This document shows positions 26,276-41,100 of a stretch of DNA of 64,000 nt, piece after piece. Location of the stretch: positions 2,234,501-2,298,500 of the forward strand of contig NC_091874.1 of NCBI RefSeq assembly GCF_019399895.1. The letters run 5' to 3'. The first letter of the stretch is position 1, and the number at the start of each line of letters is the position of its first letter. The translations under genes and the position numbers were made by a program. This DNA is from Cardiocondyla obscurior (taxonomy: Eukaryota > Arthropoda > Insecta > Hymenoptera > Formicidae). Under the pieces are notes generated by a model. It made no database searches. It was given only the letters and a program-made list of their open reading frames with translations, and was not told the DNA's origin.

Positions 26276-29164
26276 AGTTATAAATACGCGGATGCCTACT
26301 GTATTTATAACTTATATGTTTATACATATGCAAATATAGACACGTATGTAATCAGATTAGAGTCGTAATCAGTATCTCTCCGCCTTTTTTCTCCTGGAAG
26401 GAAAATAATCGACGTGGGAAGATTCGCCGGCTGAACTTTTCTACGGCAAGGCCACCTTAATAAGCTGCTAATGAGGAGATTTAATCAGCACACGGAATTT
26501 TACACAATATAATATATATTGTCACATGTCGCTCTTTATACATATATATATATTTTTTCTTTTTCACTGTTTTTTTGTTTCTTTTTTTTTTTTTTTTTTT
26601 ACGTGCTCAGATCCTAAGCTACAGCTCTCAATTCACATGATTGTTAATTTGTAATGCGAGAAAGTGATGCTTTGTTTTATTTATTCATCAATATATCGGT
26701 AGGTTAATCGCTCAAAACCGATTCGAACGCGCTCGCATTATCGGGCTTTAAATAAAAATTAATACAAAAGTAGTATTGATAACATTCGTTTTCATCGCTT
26801 TCTCTCTTTCGTTTTTCTTCGCACCTAATTTCGCTGTCAATTGATACACTGATGCCTTATTGTCACGATTCAGAATGCCTGCTGACGTTCTTTTACTACA
26901 AATAATATTTTATCTCGATTAAGTATTTAAGTTTCGTAAAATGCGTTCTTTCCATAAAACGTAATTTACATTTTAAATAACCAGCTAATGTCGCGCGGCA
27001 AATTTAATATTTTTTTTTTTTTTATTTTAAATAATCTCAAAACGCTACTTTATCGTCGCCGTCAGAACTTTGAGGTACTGATTCTTGTAATACATCAGGG
27101 GTATATGGGTTTACACTCGAAACTCCATCTCTTTATGTACCTTACTATACAATTTTTTTTCTAAATAAAATAATAAAATTAATAATAATTTGAGATAATA
27201 ATAAGAGTCGACCACCATCGGCAAATCGAGCCGATCAAGGTAGTGATAGGAATCACTTGACATGAGTCACATTTACATGTTATACAAATTTACCAGTTTT
27301 AAATTCGTGATGATAATTGCAATTTATAAATTATAAAAATCAAGCAAATATTACTCTCGCTGTATAAAATGTGCCAAACGAAACGCAGATAGGCAGCAAC
27401 AATGAAATCGGTTCAATCTAACATAGCTTTTTTAAGATAAAATAATTATAAGTTAATTAAAAAAATTTTTTAACTATCGATAACAACCACACAGAGTTTC
27501 GAATACTTCTATATTACATATATATGTATATTATAAAATTGTTAGTTTAGAATTTTGTAATGTGTAGCTTTGCATCTGCAGGCATCCTGAGGAGCTTTGA
27601 TGACGATACATGATTCTCGAGACGTGTGTCGTAAAAATATAGCTAAGGTGATGAAGAACTATGAAATTATCACTGCGAGAGTGTAGCGTCGGCGATCCGC
27701 TTCTCGTTTATGATAAACTACGCCACCGGGCTTCGCGAAAAAGAAAAAAAGTTATTGTCTCACCGGTTGAATGTTATTGCGGTAAAAAAATGTCACTACG
27801 CCTGCTGGCTTAAGTATCTGTGATTTTTGAAAGGCGAAGAACGAACGGATAGCCGAGCTGCCTCTTGAATACGATACTGTGGTAACTAAAGCTATGAAAT
27901 TAGGATCCTTTAATTAGGCGAGATCTCGTTTTACGTATACGCGGTAAAAAATACATCGGTTTGTCTTTCCCTTTTGGTCCTAGAACAATTCCGCTACGGA
28001 TATGTGCAATGGCGCCATTAACTAAAACGCTTTTCTACCTTCCGCTTTTACGAGCGGAGCTCTTAGGAGCGCAAAGTACGCAGCGTCCGTAACATCGCTA
28101 TCTTCGTTCGAATAAGAAACGATTTGTCGCCGGGATAATTAAGAGTGAGGGAGACATCGAGCGCTGTTATTCGTATACGAAAGAAAAATCTCGAGACTTA
28201 AATATAATCACATTCTGAGAGGCACAGACGCGCCCGCAGATCAAACGACATGCACACCATTTAATTCCGCCGCAAGAAATACATTTTCGCGGAAGAATAT
28301 TTTTTTTTTACATCTTCCTGTCCTCGTTAGTTTCGATCAAGATTTTACAAATTAAATAGACACATTTTCTGTCAACTGTAATCGTACGTTTATAAGTTCA
28401 TGCAGTCCTTAATATGGATAAGATAAAAAGATTGTACTGGAAGAGAAAGAACGAAGCGACAATTTGCCAAAGGAATGAAAAATATATACTGAATAATCGT
28501 GAAACTTTTGATGACTGAGTTGAAAAAGTAATCTTAGTCCGATACTTTAATCCTGTTTTATTATCAAAGTCCGAAGAACTTGCGCATGAACTTACAAACT
28601 CTCCTAAGCCTTATAATATTATTTTTCTTTTCAATTACGAAGCTGATATTTCATTTTTCTAAATTGCCTGTAAACATCACAATTTCTCTTTAACGAGATT
28701 CTGAAAATCGTTTTTCTTCTACTACTCCAGTCTTGGAGTCGCACATACATGCATGCAGTTTATCACCAGTGGCAGTAAAATATAAAAGTATTATGCGACG
28801 TTGACAGTCGAATGCCAGCGCGTAACAATGCACGTTTAGACCCTCGTTTCCAAGTTTCAAACGCGAGGAATAGTTAGTTAATCAAAATTAGAAGTCAATT
28901 GGTTTCACAACGTGAGTGAAAGACGGTGCGTTTGAAGGCGCTGGAACGAGGGGCTAAATCTCCGCACACACGTGCGCATAGATCTCTATTAGGGATGCAA
29001 GATATTAACGGCACGCCAAAATATTCTGTGTCCTCTCTCGAGGTACGGAGGCCACTTTGTAACGAACGTTGCGTGAAATCGTTTCGTGTAATACAAGAAT
29101 GACTTTTCTTTTTTTATTTCTTTAATTCAACTACAAATCCATCGCGTTTCCAGACAAATTTCGA

Positions 29165-29285
29165 AGTCTGGAAATTTGCAAATTAATGTTGCCAAATAAA
29201 AATTAAAAATTACTTATCTTGAGAATTAAAAACATTATATTGTTCAGTATATGTTATAATACTCAAAGTAAACAATTCAGAGCTA
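29165..29285. mobile_element. Palindromic element, family B, degenerate copy
   Basis: It reads GGAAATTTGCAAATTAATGT, then TGCCAAATAAAAATTAAAAA, then CTTATCTTGAGAATTAAAAACAT..., followed by the mirrored TAATACTCAAAGTAAACAATTC. It matches the left half and centre of the better copies at 43188 and 47124, but the right terminal part is lost. Confidence 0.5.
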
Positions 29286-29789
29286 GTGTTCTTCACGCGA
29301 TGGATTAACCGATGAATTAAAAAACGCTCCATTTTTTTTCATAAACTACTTCAACCAGTTTTCTTTCTACACATTTCTTTTTACAGTTCTCACAAAATAG
29401 TGCTACGAAATCTCTACGGTCGCGGAGATTATGACGTTATCGGCGAAATCATAAAAATATGCGAGAGATAAAAATATACACGTTAGCGTCTATATTTAAT
29501 CACAGTTTTTTTTTTTTTCGTCTTTCTTTCTTTAGTAATTTCCTAAAGTCTTTTCTCTCAAAACGAGTTTACGGCGCGCCTCGACTGCTCGGTAATGAAA
29601 ACGTTAACGCAGTCTCCATGAAGAAAATGATGTACTTCTCGTAAATGCTACGGCGCGTCAAAGAGGGAATAACATTGTTTCCAGATATTTGCATCCCTAG
29701 TTTTAATCTAAAACGAAACGGATCGCGGATCGCGGGTGGAAAACGTAAAGAAGCGATACCATAAATGTGTACAAACGGAATGCTCGGCG

Positions 29790-29976
29790 GAGTGTATGCT
29801 GATAGAAAATGTGTAGTTACTTTTGGACCCAGCCACAATTTTATAATATTTTCAATAGTAAATATGATAGACTCCGTTATATTTATAATTGACCCGATCA
29901 TATATATATATTGTTAGAAATATCATAAAACGATAGCTGGATCAAAAAGCAAGTACAAATTTCTTTCAATACACGG
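29790..29976. mobile_element. Palindromic MITE-like element, family A, copy 4
   Basis: It carries TAGTTACTTTTGGACCCAGC, then CACAATTTTATAATATTTTC and AATAGTAAATATGATAGACT, followed by the mirrored ATTGTTAGAAATATCATAAA and CGATAGCTGGATCAAAAAGC. The right end TTTCTTTCA is the shared terminus. The palindrome produces chance open frames rich in isoleucine on both strands (for example 29569-29901), which are not genes. Confidence 0.75.
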
Positions 29977-30219
29977 ACGAATCTTGAGGCTCGATTACGA
30001 AAAGCATGTTTGCGTGCCGAAATCGCAAACAACGTTGAGACAACGAGGAACAAGAATACATACACAGCGAGCAATATCTATCGCACGCTACGGCTAATTA
30101 ATAAGATTAACATGTTGAACTCGGCCTGATCACCTACAGCAATATTTTGATCGTCATATCAACCTTTCTGGCACGTCGACCAGATTCTATAATTAAAAAT
30201 TTTTGCACTGACAAATCGT

Positions 30220-30410
30220 CACACAGAGAAAGATGCGGTAAAGAGAGAAATTGGGCCTCAATTGCAATTTTAAGGCATTTCTAATGATAAACATGGTCGA
30301 TTTAACCGTTATGGTGATGGGAATGGTTAAGACGACTGTATTTACTCATTGAAAATATCCCAGATTCACCGTTGAGACCAAAGGTAACTGCATGTTTCTC
30401 TCAGCGTGTA
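30220..30410. mobile_element. Palindromic MITE-like element, family A, copy 5
   Basis: The left end ACACAGAGAAAGATG and the right end CATGTTTCTCTCAGCGTG are inverted. TTGGGCCTCAATTGCAATTT mirrors the right-side GAGACCAAAGGTAAC. CATTTCTAATGATAAACATG is the family core. It lies only about 245 bp after copy 4, so two members sit nearly side by side. Confidence 0.65.
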
Positions 30411-32163
30411 ATCATGACACATGTATTGCTTGTAGGCTATTTAAAGGTATACACATATGTCGAACACGCGATTTTGATTCATTTGGTATACAATGGAATC
30501 ACGCAAAAATTTGTCGAGCTTTTTTCTGCACTCGGCAATTAACTCATCTCGAGGAAAGAGGCCTGTAGTTCGCACGGGTGCGTAAATTCCTCGTTTTAGG
30601 ATCGATTAAACCTAGATTCTTAAGTTAATTGAAGTTTCTTACAACAACTTTTTATGACGCGTACTGCGCGTCGTTATTCTTAATCTTTATAGGCATAAAT
30701 TAATCTTAATCTCGATGGAAAGAATTTTCACCGCAATGAAATGATATCTTGGTATCCGAATGCGCCAGATTTAGAAACTCGAAGTATTTGATACTTTAAA
30801 CATTTTTATAGTGCTGCCAGTAAATTGTTTTTATCAGATAATTTAACTTTTAACATGTAGTTTATTTTGCAAGCATTTTTATAATTATATTTCGCATTCA
30901 AGCAAATTATTGAAGACTCACAAATACTCAGATGTTGCTTTAGAAAATACTGGCAGCACCAACATAAAATGAGAAAGGCTAATCGGAACAGTCGATCATC
31001 CTCATCCTGGCGAAATCGGAATAGCTCCGCACGCCAACTCTCAAGCGAAACTAATTCAGAAGCGCGTAGTCGTATTATCGCGTACATTTCTTCGCCGCAA
31101 AATCGAACGAGGGAGAATAGCCTCACTTCGAAATCTCGTGGTTAAGCAAGCAGGTCGCGACGAAAGTTCGCCGAGACCAAGATGCGAGTGTAGAAGACGA
31201 GCCGTTTCACTCTGATTTTTTTTCTGCGTCCCGACACGATATGGCTGCCTCTTGTTCCAGGACGCTCCTTCAATTTGGAGGGATCTGAAGAACAACGCAG
31301 TCAGATCTACTAAGCGATCGCTCTCAGTTGTACTTTCTTCTCGTTTTCATAGGAGATTGCGATCGTCAGCTGTAATTAAGATCAACGAGATTCCGCCGTG
31401 TCTTCTGATCCCGGAAAAGCCTCGTCTTCGCCACTTTGATCTCGATCCAGCTCGTCCTGAATGTTTACACCTGAGCGGGTTTTGCCTTGCCGACTACCAG
31501 CATTATCTTCTGCAGCAGCCTCGTTGTGCTTACTGCAACAGAACCGAGCTAGGTATTAGAAACGCGGTGGCGACCGGCCGAGATTATTAAATGTCTGTTA
31601 GTCGCCGATGTCAAAGTTATTAGGGCTCTTTAAAAGGATTAAATTCTGTGGGTGTTCGTGTGTCTGTAATGCCGGTGTGCATGATGTCAAAATTAAACTT
31701 CAACGATGCTGTGGTCAACTTAGGTGACTGGGGTGACTACTCGCGAGAGATTGAACTCCAAGTTCGAGAAAAATGCGTTAAACTTTTTAAATAATTGTAG
31801 AATAAATTCGAAATTGCGACGTGCGCTAAAAATACTAAAGAAATATGATGCGAGATGAACAGGCGTCGGATAAAAATTTAATTGATACTTTTTGAAAGCT
31901 TATATATATAAATATATAAAAATATGTAAAAATATAATACTGTTGTAATAAATAATGCAACATAAAATGGTTAAAAATTGATAAAAGTAGTGCGATAAAT
32001 AGTAGGTGCATAAAGAAAAGAGAGATTGTGATAATGCAGTCGTGCGTGCGTAGATCGTCAACGATCTCGAAAGAGATGTTTGGTAGATGTTCAAATAAGA
32101 CAAAAAAGAGGCAAAGAAAAGAGATGAGTGCTAAGCATGCGTGATATGATAAGAGTAAAATTG
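30411..32163. other. Gene-free stretch and 3' flank of the LAT-type transporter gene
   Basis: This stretch probably includes the 3' UTR of the - strand transporter that stops at 32164. A 112-codon + strand frame at 31252-31590 has no family resemblance and overlaps a frame on the other strand. No other feature is recognised. Confidence 0.4.
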
Positions 32164-35100
32164 TTACGGTGTGTTCTGAACCTTTGACTTTTGCGGCCCC
32201 ACGACTACCATCAGCTTCTGCAAAGTTTGGGTGACGGCGCCTGCGGGAATAAATCGGTTAAGCAAAATGAGAGAAACGAAAAAATCCCGCGTCCGCAAAA
32301 GTTTTCTTAAATTATAAATTAAAACTCTGGAACTATAACGGCTCGCCTTATTAAATTACTCGGCAATTTAAAATTTTTTTCTTTTTTTTTTTTTAAATAA
32401 ATTTAAAAATTGCCTGAAGTATTCTTTCACTTTCCATATTCTTTTTAAACAAAACAATCAGCATAACGCTCAATGTATTAATATCCGATTAATGAATAAT
32501 AATTAATATTTAACAAATAATAATTTATCTCGCGCGACGAATTAAAATTCACTCGTGAAGACTTACCGACTCCTATCTGGAAAAATTTCGGCTTGTTCTT
32601 CCACGCGATGAAAATGAGGTAGACAGGTATAGAGGAAAGTATCATCAAACAGCCGTATCCTAAAATAGAACCGTTTTCGTAAGACATTTTTTTTTATTTA
32701 ATTGTGTCACGAGGCGTCGGACAGTAAGTGCTCACCAGTTTCAACGGGACTCGCGTACATCGGAACAATGGTGACGAACAGAGTGGCCAAAATGTAGAAG
32801 ACCGGAAAGATGAGATTCACTTTGATCGGCCTTGACAAGTTCGGCTGGCTCCACCTGAGCCACGGCAGGCACAGCACGGATACACCTATACTGAGCTGCA
32901 ATTTAAATTAAACTCGTAAATAATGCGCGGTAGATTACTTCTTATTAGAGAAGCTTTATGTACGATAATGCGATCGCCAACGGCGACCCAAAGACAATTG
33001 CGTCAAATGGTATTAGTCAATTGGAAAATTATTACTCTTTTAATCGAGCTGATTCTGAGGCAGGTACACGAGCTTCTAAGAAACAATTATCTAATTGATG
33101 ACAGCCGCGTCGTAAGATCTTTACATCATTCATGTATTGATATCAGGGAGAAGACAGCTATCTCGCGTTAATTATTAAAAATATCCCAAGATATGATAAT
33201 AAAACGGCTATTATCATAGAATAAAATTTAATTATTACGCGACACTCTATTCTCGTTGTAAGGAAACCCTTCTGAAAATTCCTAAATATTACAATGTTGA
33301 ACAGCATTCAATATTTAAAATAAGTGAGTTTTAGTTGGCAGTGTTAATTTGAGAATTTTTTTAAAGAAAAGCGGTAATCGTACGCACCCAGGTGGCGAAG
33401 CCAACGTAGTTGATCAGCATGAAGATGTTGGAAGAGCACAGGTACAGCATAGACAGCAGGGCCTGGAGAAAAAGAAAATTGTCACATAACGTTTCCACTA
33501 GTGCCTTTAATTCCAACAAAGTATATTTGACCGCCGCGACAAGTTTAACAGCGAAAACAACCTGTCCGTTAGACATTGTGTCCCTGTGTTTGTCGACTCC
33601 GGCAGTAATCACGCTGGTAAACAAGCGGCAAGTGTCGCTCTGTACGTGAAAATTTGCGCACAATCGTCTCGCAATATTGGGACACATAAGGACAATCGAA
33701 CCGACAACTTACACATCTATCAAGAATTAACCAATTAAAAAAGTTAGAAACAAATCACGCTTTAATAATTCAAATAATAATTCTTCACGAAGTGTCCGCC
33801 AACAAAATTTTATTATATTAAAACGATAAATGAGATCGGAGTCGATTAAATATTTGATCGTCAATTATATTTATCATTAGAAATATTATAAAATTATAAT
33901 TGGGCTTCAAAGTAATTGTACTTTTCTTTCAGTGTACGACTTCAGTCTATGTTGCTGGCGAAGAGTTACTGCGTCATTGATCGGAGATTTGCATAATATA
34001 GTAATACGTAAAATAATCACCGATCAATATTTTATTAAGTAATTCGTATTTTCGTCGCGGTGGAAATAAACATGTAAATCGCAAAGAAGGGCGGCTCACC
34101 ATGCAGATTACGGCCGGCGCAGGTGTCAGCCTGGAAATCTGGATCATCGTCAGTATCTCTGGCATCTGGCCTTCGCATGCGCCCGCATAGAAAAGCCGTG
34201 AAGACGTAAGCAGGATGCCGTTAACCGCGCCAAATGTAGACAGAGCCACGAAAACCGGTATCGTCCACGCCATCACGCCGAACAATCTATTTGCGTATGT
34301 CTGCGTACAATAAAAATGGTTTAGGAGCTCCGAAAGTGATCGTTCATCTGCGGTTTAAGAATTATTTAATTAATCACTTAAAAAAAATCAGCGATCCATT
34401 CTCGTACATGTCTTAACATAAAAAATTATTTATGCTGAGATAAAATTCAGCTTTACTTTTCTATCTTTCAATTCGAATATCTTTCAAGCTTTAAAATTAC
34501 AAATCTTCTTTTTTTTTTATCTTAAAAAATTTCGCTTATATTTACCACTGCTACAGCTTCGCTGCCGAGCACTTCTACGGGGCTGAGAGTCGTGTAAAAG
34601 GCCATGTTCGTAAAAACGTAGACGACCGTAACGAGAGTGCACGAGATGCCGATGGCCCTCGGTAGGTTCCTAGATAAATGCACGGTAATGAGCGTGCGAA
34701 GGTAAGCGAAGTCCTACGACGACTATTGTCACCGAATTAACGTTCAATTGCGAACCACCTTCGAGATTCGCAATATCAATTTGTCGCACGACGGGCGTGA
34801 GTTTCTCACCTAACGGGATCCTTCAGTTCTTCGATTATGAAGTTCAAGTAGTTCCAACCGTTGTAGGCGAACAGGCCTGAGTAAAAGCTGAGGGCGATAG
34901 ACGTGACTTCCGTGTTACTGTTGTCAAACGTAAAGTACTGCGTGTGTCCTGAAAAATTGAAACGCAAATGGTATTCCTGGCGTTAAAAAGTTGCCGAACG
35001 AAAATCAAAAATTGACTTTTAATCATGTTTCAAAAATATATTTCATTTATTAGAGATTTATTTTGTAAGGGGCTTATTTTCTAAGAGGGAAATATTAATT

Positions 35101-38100
35101 CTCGTTGCAATTGGGGTGCATATTTCAATAACAATCGATTTCGAGCGTCTCCTTCAATTTGTTTGCATTACGTAACGCGCGTGACTACGAAATGATCTTG
35201 TCAAGCCACATGTGATATCACTTGTCGCACGCGGCCTGGTAACGAGTTCCAGTTGACATTTCGATTATTTGCATTTCGATTAAGACGTTTTAATCACTCC
35301 TTTCGTGCAAAAGTGCATTTTTTAAACGAAATCGCCGGCAAAACGTGAGCGCGAAGGGCGCGAGATCGACGATAGGTTTCGTTAGAACTGAGATGATTGT
35401 CACACATCACGGTCAAGGAACTACTTGGTTCGCTGAATAGTCCAATTTAAGCGATTCCTTGCACGCACACCGACTACATCGCGTCGCCCGCGCACCTTTT
35501 TTGATTGGGCAAATTGTCTCGTCCGGCAGTTGTATTATACAGCGCTGAAAAAACTTCCAGCTTCCATTGGACATGGTCGATTCCTTCAAAATTTTTCCAC
35601 AAGAAAGACAGAAGAAGTTTATTAACGCTTCGGTTTTCAATCAATGAAAAATTGATTTATTCACTTAATAATAACTTCAGTTATACGTCGGTATGCTTGC
35701 ACGAATATATATTCCCAGAGCGATTATATTTGAACACTTTGTTTTATATTTATTTTATATTTTTGTACATGCTACGGAATCATTCACGTTCTTCGTCACG
35801 ATAGAACGAATCGTGCCTGTCCAATCAGTTTTTTTACGTCCCTCGTGATTTTATCCTCGCCGACAATAAAAAAAAAAACGAAAGGAGCGGCGAACGATGC
35901 GATCGGCGTGACGAATAATGTCGAAACTACCGATCGATCGGACAAATCATTCGCGAGGAGAAAGTCTACCTGGTACGAGATCGTTTGAAATTGCACGAGA
36001 GCCTTGGCGTTTCGTGGAATCGTTCGCGATGAACGATAAACCAAACCGCGCGATTACGCGGCGCTGATTAGCATCACCTGAGATCGTTGCAGACCCCTGC
36101 GACCGCACGCGATCGGCGATGCCGTTGACCTTTCACGCCGTAAGGCGCACACGAAGCTTGTGCACTTTTATTAACCCTCGTATCGAAAACTACCCTGACA
36201 ATTTCACTTCTTTTTTTTTTTTTTGCTATATCTCGAATTCTAATGCATCGATTTTTAAGCCTTTTTTTAACCGTTACATCAGACATAAAAAGAAAGAAAG
36301 TTGTAGAATAATTTATATAATGTTTAAGAACTGTTCTTGGTTTCCGTAACCAAGTATTTTATTTGAGAGTTAATTTATCGCGCTCATTTATTCAAAGGCG
36401 CTAGAATGATGTTCAGTTTCACCCTAGCGAGAGTAATTCACGAAGATGTTATTCTCTTACGAGTCACATCATTGTTCACGTTTTATGTAAAATACATTCA
36501 CGATGATAAGCTTACCGGTGAAGAGCTGGTATGCCCCGGTGAAGATGATGACGAAGAGCGCGAGCAGCTTCGCGTACGTGAAGATGTCCTGCACCCTCGT
36601 CGCCCACTTTACGTCCCAGCAGTTTATGAACGCAAGGATACCTGAAACAATTGAGTCGAGCAGGTAATTATCGCGCAATCAAGGCGCCATTCAACTGCGA
36701 TACAGCTTCTAAATATAGCAGTCTCTCCGAGAACGAGACCGAGGAGCTATCTCCGAGGACCGTGAAAGGTATCTCGGTGGTTCGCGAGTGATTAAATACC
36801 TTTTCACGCTTGATATATCACTTACGACAGGTGTGATGCATTAACCCGTTGCGACTCGCGCTCGCAATTATCAATCTAATCAACAACTATTAAATTTTAA
36901 ATTAAAATCACGCTTGCGCGTGTCATTTATCCCACGTGCGTAGTTCGCGTTGAAATATCCACATTTCGCAATAATTTTGTGATGCCAAAAGTCATTACAA
37001 GCCGTGAGATAGCTTCGATTGAATTCATCGCGGGTGCAAATTCGTCGAATTAATTTTTGTGGTTTATCAACGCTAATTTCGGTCGCTTTGTCTCGTCGCG
37101 GTTTCCTCGCTCGAGCCTCTCCGCTTTATTGTTTCATTTCTGGAAGAGTAGCTTAATCAGGCGCGCCGTGAATCGTTCGATCTACATGAACGATGGCACA
37201 TCAATTCGCTGATAAACTTCGTTCCTTTGTCGCGGAGCTCGTCGAGGAGATCCCATCTCTTCGTCGTCGCGACGTCACCCCGTCCTTGGCGGATTGAGAA
37301 TAAAAGGAGGAAGAATGGGAACGATGGGAGACTGATGCAACATCTCGCAGAAATTTCGCGAGATCGTCACCCCTTTTGCTCTTTCCCCTTTGCGCCGTTC
37401 TTCCCCTTTTCTCCTCCCGGCCGGGGTCTCGCCTTTCCTTCCCTTCGCCTTCCTTTGCCGGGCCGTTATCCCCCCCCGCCGGCGAATTATGCTGTTGCGG
37501 CGGCCAGTTGTGACGTTATTAAATTACATTTGCCCACAATGAGGCGTGATTGCCGTCGGGCTTTTGACTCGCGAGCGGCCGCGAGCATCGACGTTTCCAT
37601 TCGCCCGGCATCTTTCCATCAACGGTCCACGTGTCGTCAAGATTAACGCACGTAGTACGTTAAATCCGTCCCGTCGACAGAAATTTTTTTTTATTTCTTT
37701 TATCTTGCAGTTGAATATTAAATTTAATTAAAACAACCCGTCAAGATTTGGTGCTTAAAAGGGCGGAAACTTTGACCGAGGTCAGAGATCTCGTCATCTC
37801 GCGGAAGGCAAAAATCGCGTGGTGCTGCACGGCGGGACATTTCGTCGCCAGCTGTAGGTGTCAATTATGAATTAGAAATGGGGATTGACGGAATGGCTTG
37901 GCCGCGCGAATCATTGCACTTGGCGTGAACGAAGCGCGAGGATGCAGACGCGCGCTCGCTCTGGTCATTGATCTCTATCACTTGCTGGGGTGAAACGAAA
38001 ACGGATCGCCGTTCGTTTGCGAGGAAGAAGTCGAAATTAAGTCGCTTCAAACGCGTGGAGGTAACGAGGGAACGAGCTATTTTTGTGCTGTACTTTATAA

Positions 38101-41100
38101 TTTTTTTTTAATTACATCACTTTGTACACATTATGCAATAAGGTAGCAAGGCAAAGACATGCAAAGTAAAAAATTAAATGGCTATTTTAAAATCTAATAT
38201 ATTAAATGTTAATTAAAGGAATAACAGGGAAACATTTTTTTAGAAATAATTTGTGCGCATTATCACGAAGGCAGAATTCTATTATTAAGTTGTAATCTCT
38301 CTTTTAATGCTCTCATCATAAATATTGAAAATTCACTGCCATTTGTTTGCAAATGACATTCACGTCGTCCCGCGCTTCGTTTTCTATCACGGGAAAATCA
38401 ATTTTCCACATTTGCCGAGCGATTTATCGGAAGAAATAAATGGAGTTCTACAAACCAAATTCATGCTTTCTTCGCGTATACGAGCGGCTCGTTTGTATCT
38501 CGCGTCGTTTCTCGCGATCAATTTTACGCGAAGTCAGTTCGATCCTGAATAACTGTAATTTCTTTTTTGCGAGAGAATCCGAGAGACGTGTATGCTTGTT
38601 CACTTGGCAATCTCCAGGCTTCACGCTCGCTCGATCGTATTCTTCAACAAGTGCAAAAGATTTCCGGCGCTCCGATTAAATACTCCGATAGAATAAATAA
38701 GAGCTGTGTTAAGTTTTTCGTTTAAAATTTTCATATTTTCCATCAAATATTTTTTTTTTACGTGAAATAAACTACGCTGTGCCTCGCACAAATATTTATA
38801 AGTTTCACTCGATCCCACTGTCTGGTAAATATTTATTGGGGGAATGCTTCGTTGACTATTTTCTGGAAGAAATGATTGAAATGCATTTGCGTCATTTGAA
38901 ACGCGATCCGCGGGAGATGGGTGACACTGAGGTGGAAGAAATGCGTGGTCAAGCGGCCGCGAGGAACACGACACGCTTGCTCGAGGCTGCCCGCAGAATA
39001 AAATCGTTAAAAATGGCTTTTTTTCCCCCCCGCGCGTCGCGTATCTCGCATACATTATTCCACGGCTCGATCTCGTCTATAATTATAATTGAAACTGAAG
39101 GGAAACTGTTCGGACGCCCGGTCGCAAAGATGCGGAAAGGAGCGTGACGCGTGGAAAAAAAAATCGCGTGCGTCCTCGAATTTCCGCGAGGATATCACTT
39201 AATTCCGCCTGCAAATATTTTTTTTTTTTTCTCGTCGTTCATTCGATCGAGGTTGAAAGGGAATAAAAATCGCGCGGTCGCCTCGGTTTGCATCCGGGAG
39301 AAGGTATCATTACTCTCATCGGTGCAAAAAGCGAGAATTACAGCTCGTTTAATTTATGCGCTTAAAAATGTTAACTTGAATTTAATTACTGTTCACTCTG
39401 TCTCGTGAAGAATGCCGCTTCGCACGCGAACCGAACGAAAGCGGCGAGGAACTCGTAAATGAAAACTCCGTCATTAGATCTAAAAATCCGAGAAATTTCT
39501 ATATTTGTGAAATCTAGAAATTACATTTTTTATTTTTTTTTGTTTTTTTTGTAATTTAATTTTGCCTCTTGTCTTTTCTTTATCGTCATATTACACTTCG
39601 GAAGATTCTTTCGAAGGTTGTGACGTCCTTTTTAAAGACTCTTACGTCTTGTAATTCAGCGTGTCGACGACGAATGGCGGATATCTTGTTTGCCGTACGG
39701 AAAGAATAACTGAATCCTTTCTGAGCGGAGCTCAAAAATGAGCGGAGGTAACAAAACATCAAGAGCAAAATGGGGAAACTCAAGGTTGTTAGAATATTGT
39801 AGATTCCGCTATGCCGAGGGAATTCCGCGTATACGCAGCTTCCTCGAGGTAGAGATAAGTAGTTTCGTCGGAAATTCTCAAGTAATACGATCGGCAAGTA
39901 GTCCGAGCTTGAATGCGAAGAAACTTTCGATAAATCATTTTTCCTTTCGTTGAAAACGACGTTTCTTTTTAATATTTTCTTGCGTTCGTCGCGAGAATTA
40001 TTTTAACATTCGCTTTAAATTATTCTAATCAAATTAAAAACAGCTCCGCAGCTCTTTTACATTCCTATTTACTAATTAAAAAATATATCTTTGAATGGCA
40101 GTAGTACTGAATTTTGTAAATTTTTTTTGCTTATAAAAATGACGTTGATATATTTCTATTTAATTATATAGTTCGTTTTATAAATTCACCAGTTGTCATT
40201 ATTTAGTAGTGTCAACTGTGCGAGCAAAAAACGACAATTTACATTTATCTATAGTAAATTATATGCATTACGTTTTGCTTTACAAACATTACGACGGGAA
40301 TATAGTCATAAAATATTAAAAGTGATAAATAATGAAAAATTACATTTTGCAAACAACACTAAAAAAGTAATCACCAAATGACTAATGGTTTTCCTTATTT
40401 TGTCACTAAAAAAAGAAAAGAAAAATATCTTTATCCATAATCTATATGAATAAAAAGACACTGTAATTAAAAAGAAAAATAATAATAATAGATACCGCGA
40501 GACAGCTTTACGAGTCTAATTTGCAATCAGCGAGTCGAGCGACTTGAGCGAGATGATAAAATAAAAACTAAAATAAAAACTGTTATTTACTCGAATCAAG
40601 CTCGCTGAATATCCGCTCGCGATTTAATTTTTCAATCAAGCCGTCAGTTAAAATCAAGAGAAAGAGGAGGTAAGTTGACGTGGAAGGCGCGAAATCGAGA
40701 TAAATAAATAGAAGGATGAATGATCAGGAAGGTGAATTAGAAGTAAATTAATTTAATCGGGCATTAGGTTTTGACGCGTGATAAATCACGGCATCTCGAC
40801 CCGGCCTTCTCCTTCAGGACGGCGACGATACAAAGACGGGCTCTGAGAACGAGTTGAATCGAATGATGAACGCGGCGGTGCGGGAGGAAGAGCGGAGGAT
40901 GGACGGGGCTCAAAGTCACCCCGGATGACGTTCCGCGCGGGCAAAGGGCACGATTGCTGTGAGAAAGACGAATTTTCTGCGGGCCCGTTGTTTGAAGTCG
41001 TTACCACTGAGGAACAAACGCGAGCCGGCAAAACCCCTATCGAAATCTCAAAATTAATACCGCCGATTAAACACTGAAAATTAATAGCTATCTCGAGTGC

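Larger units (their letters stand above)
24391..29789. other. Gene-free AT-rich stretch
   Basis: No coding exon is recognised. Small open frames occur on both strands without family resemblance. The stretch contains an AT microsatellite (26172-26275), T-runs near 25907-25928, 26580-26600 and 27009-27023, and a degenerate copy of palindromic family B at about 29165-29285. Confidence 0.5.

Noticed and set aside
31252..31590. 112-codon + strand frame with two cysteine pairs
   Set aside because: No known domain, conflicting opposite-strand frame, no splice or start context.
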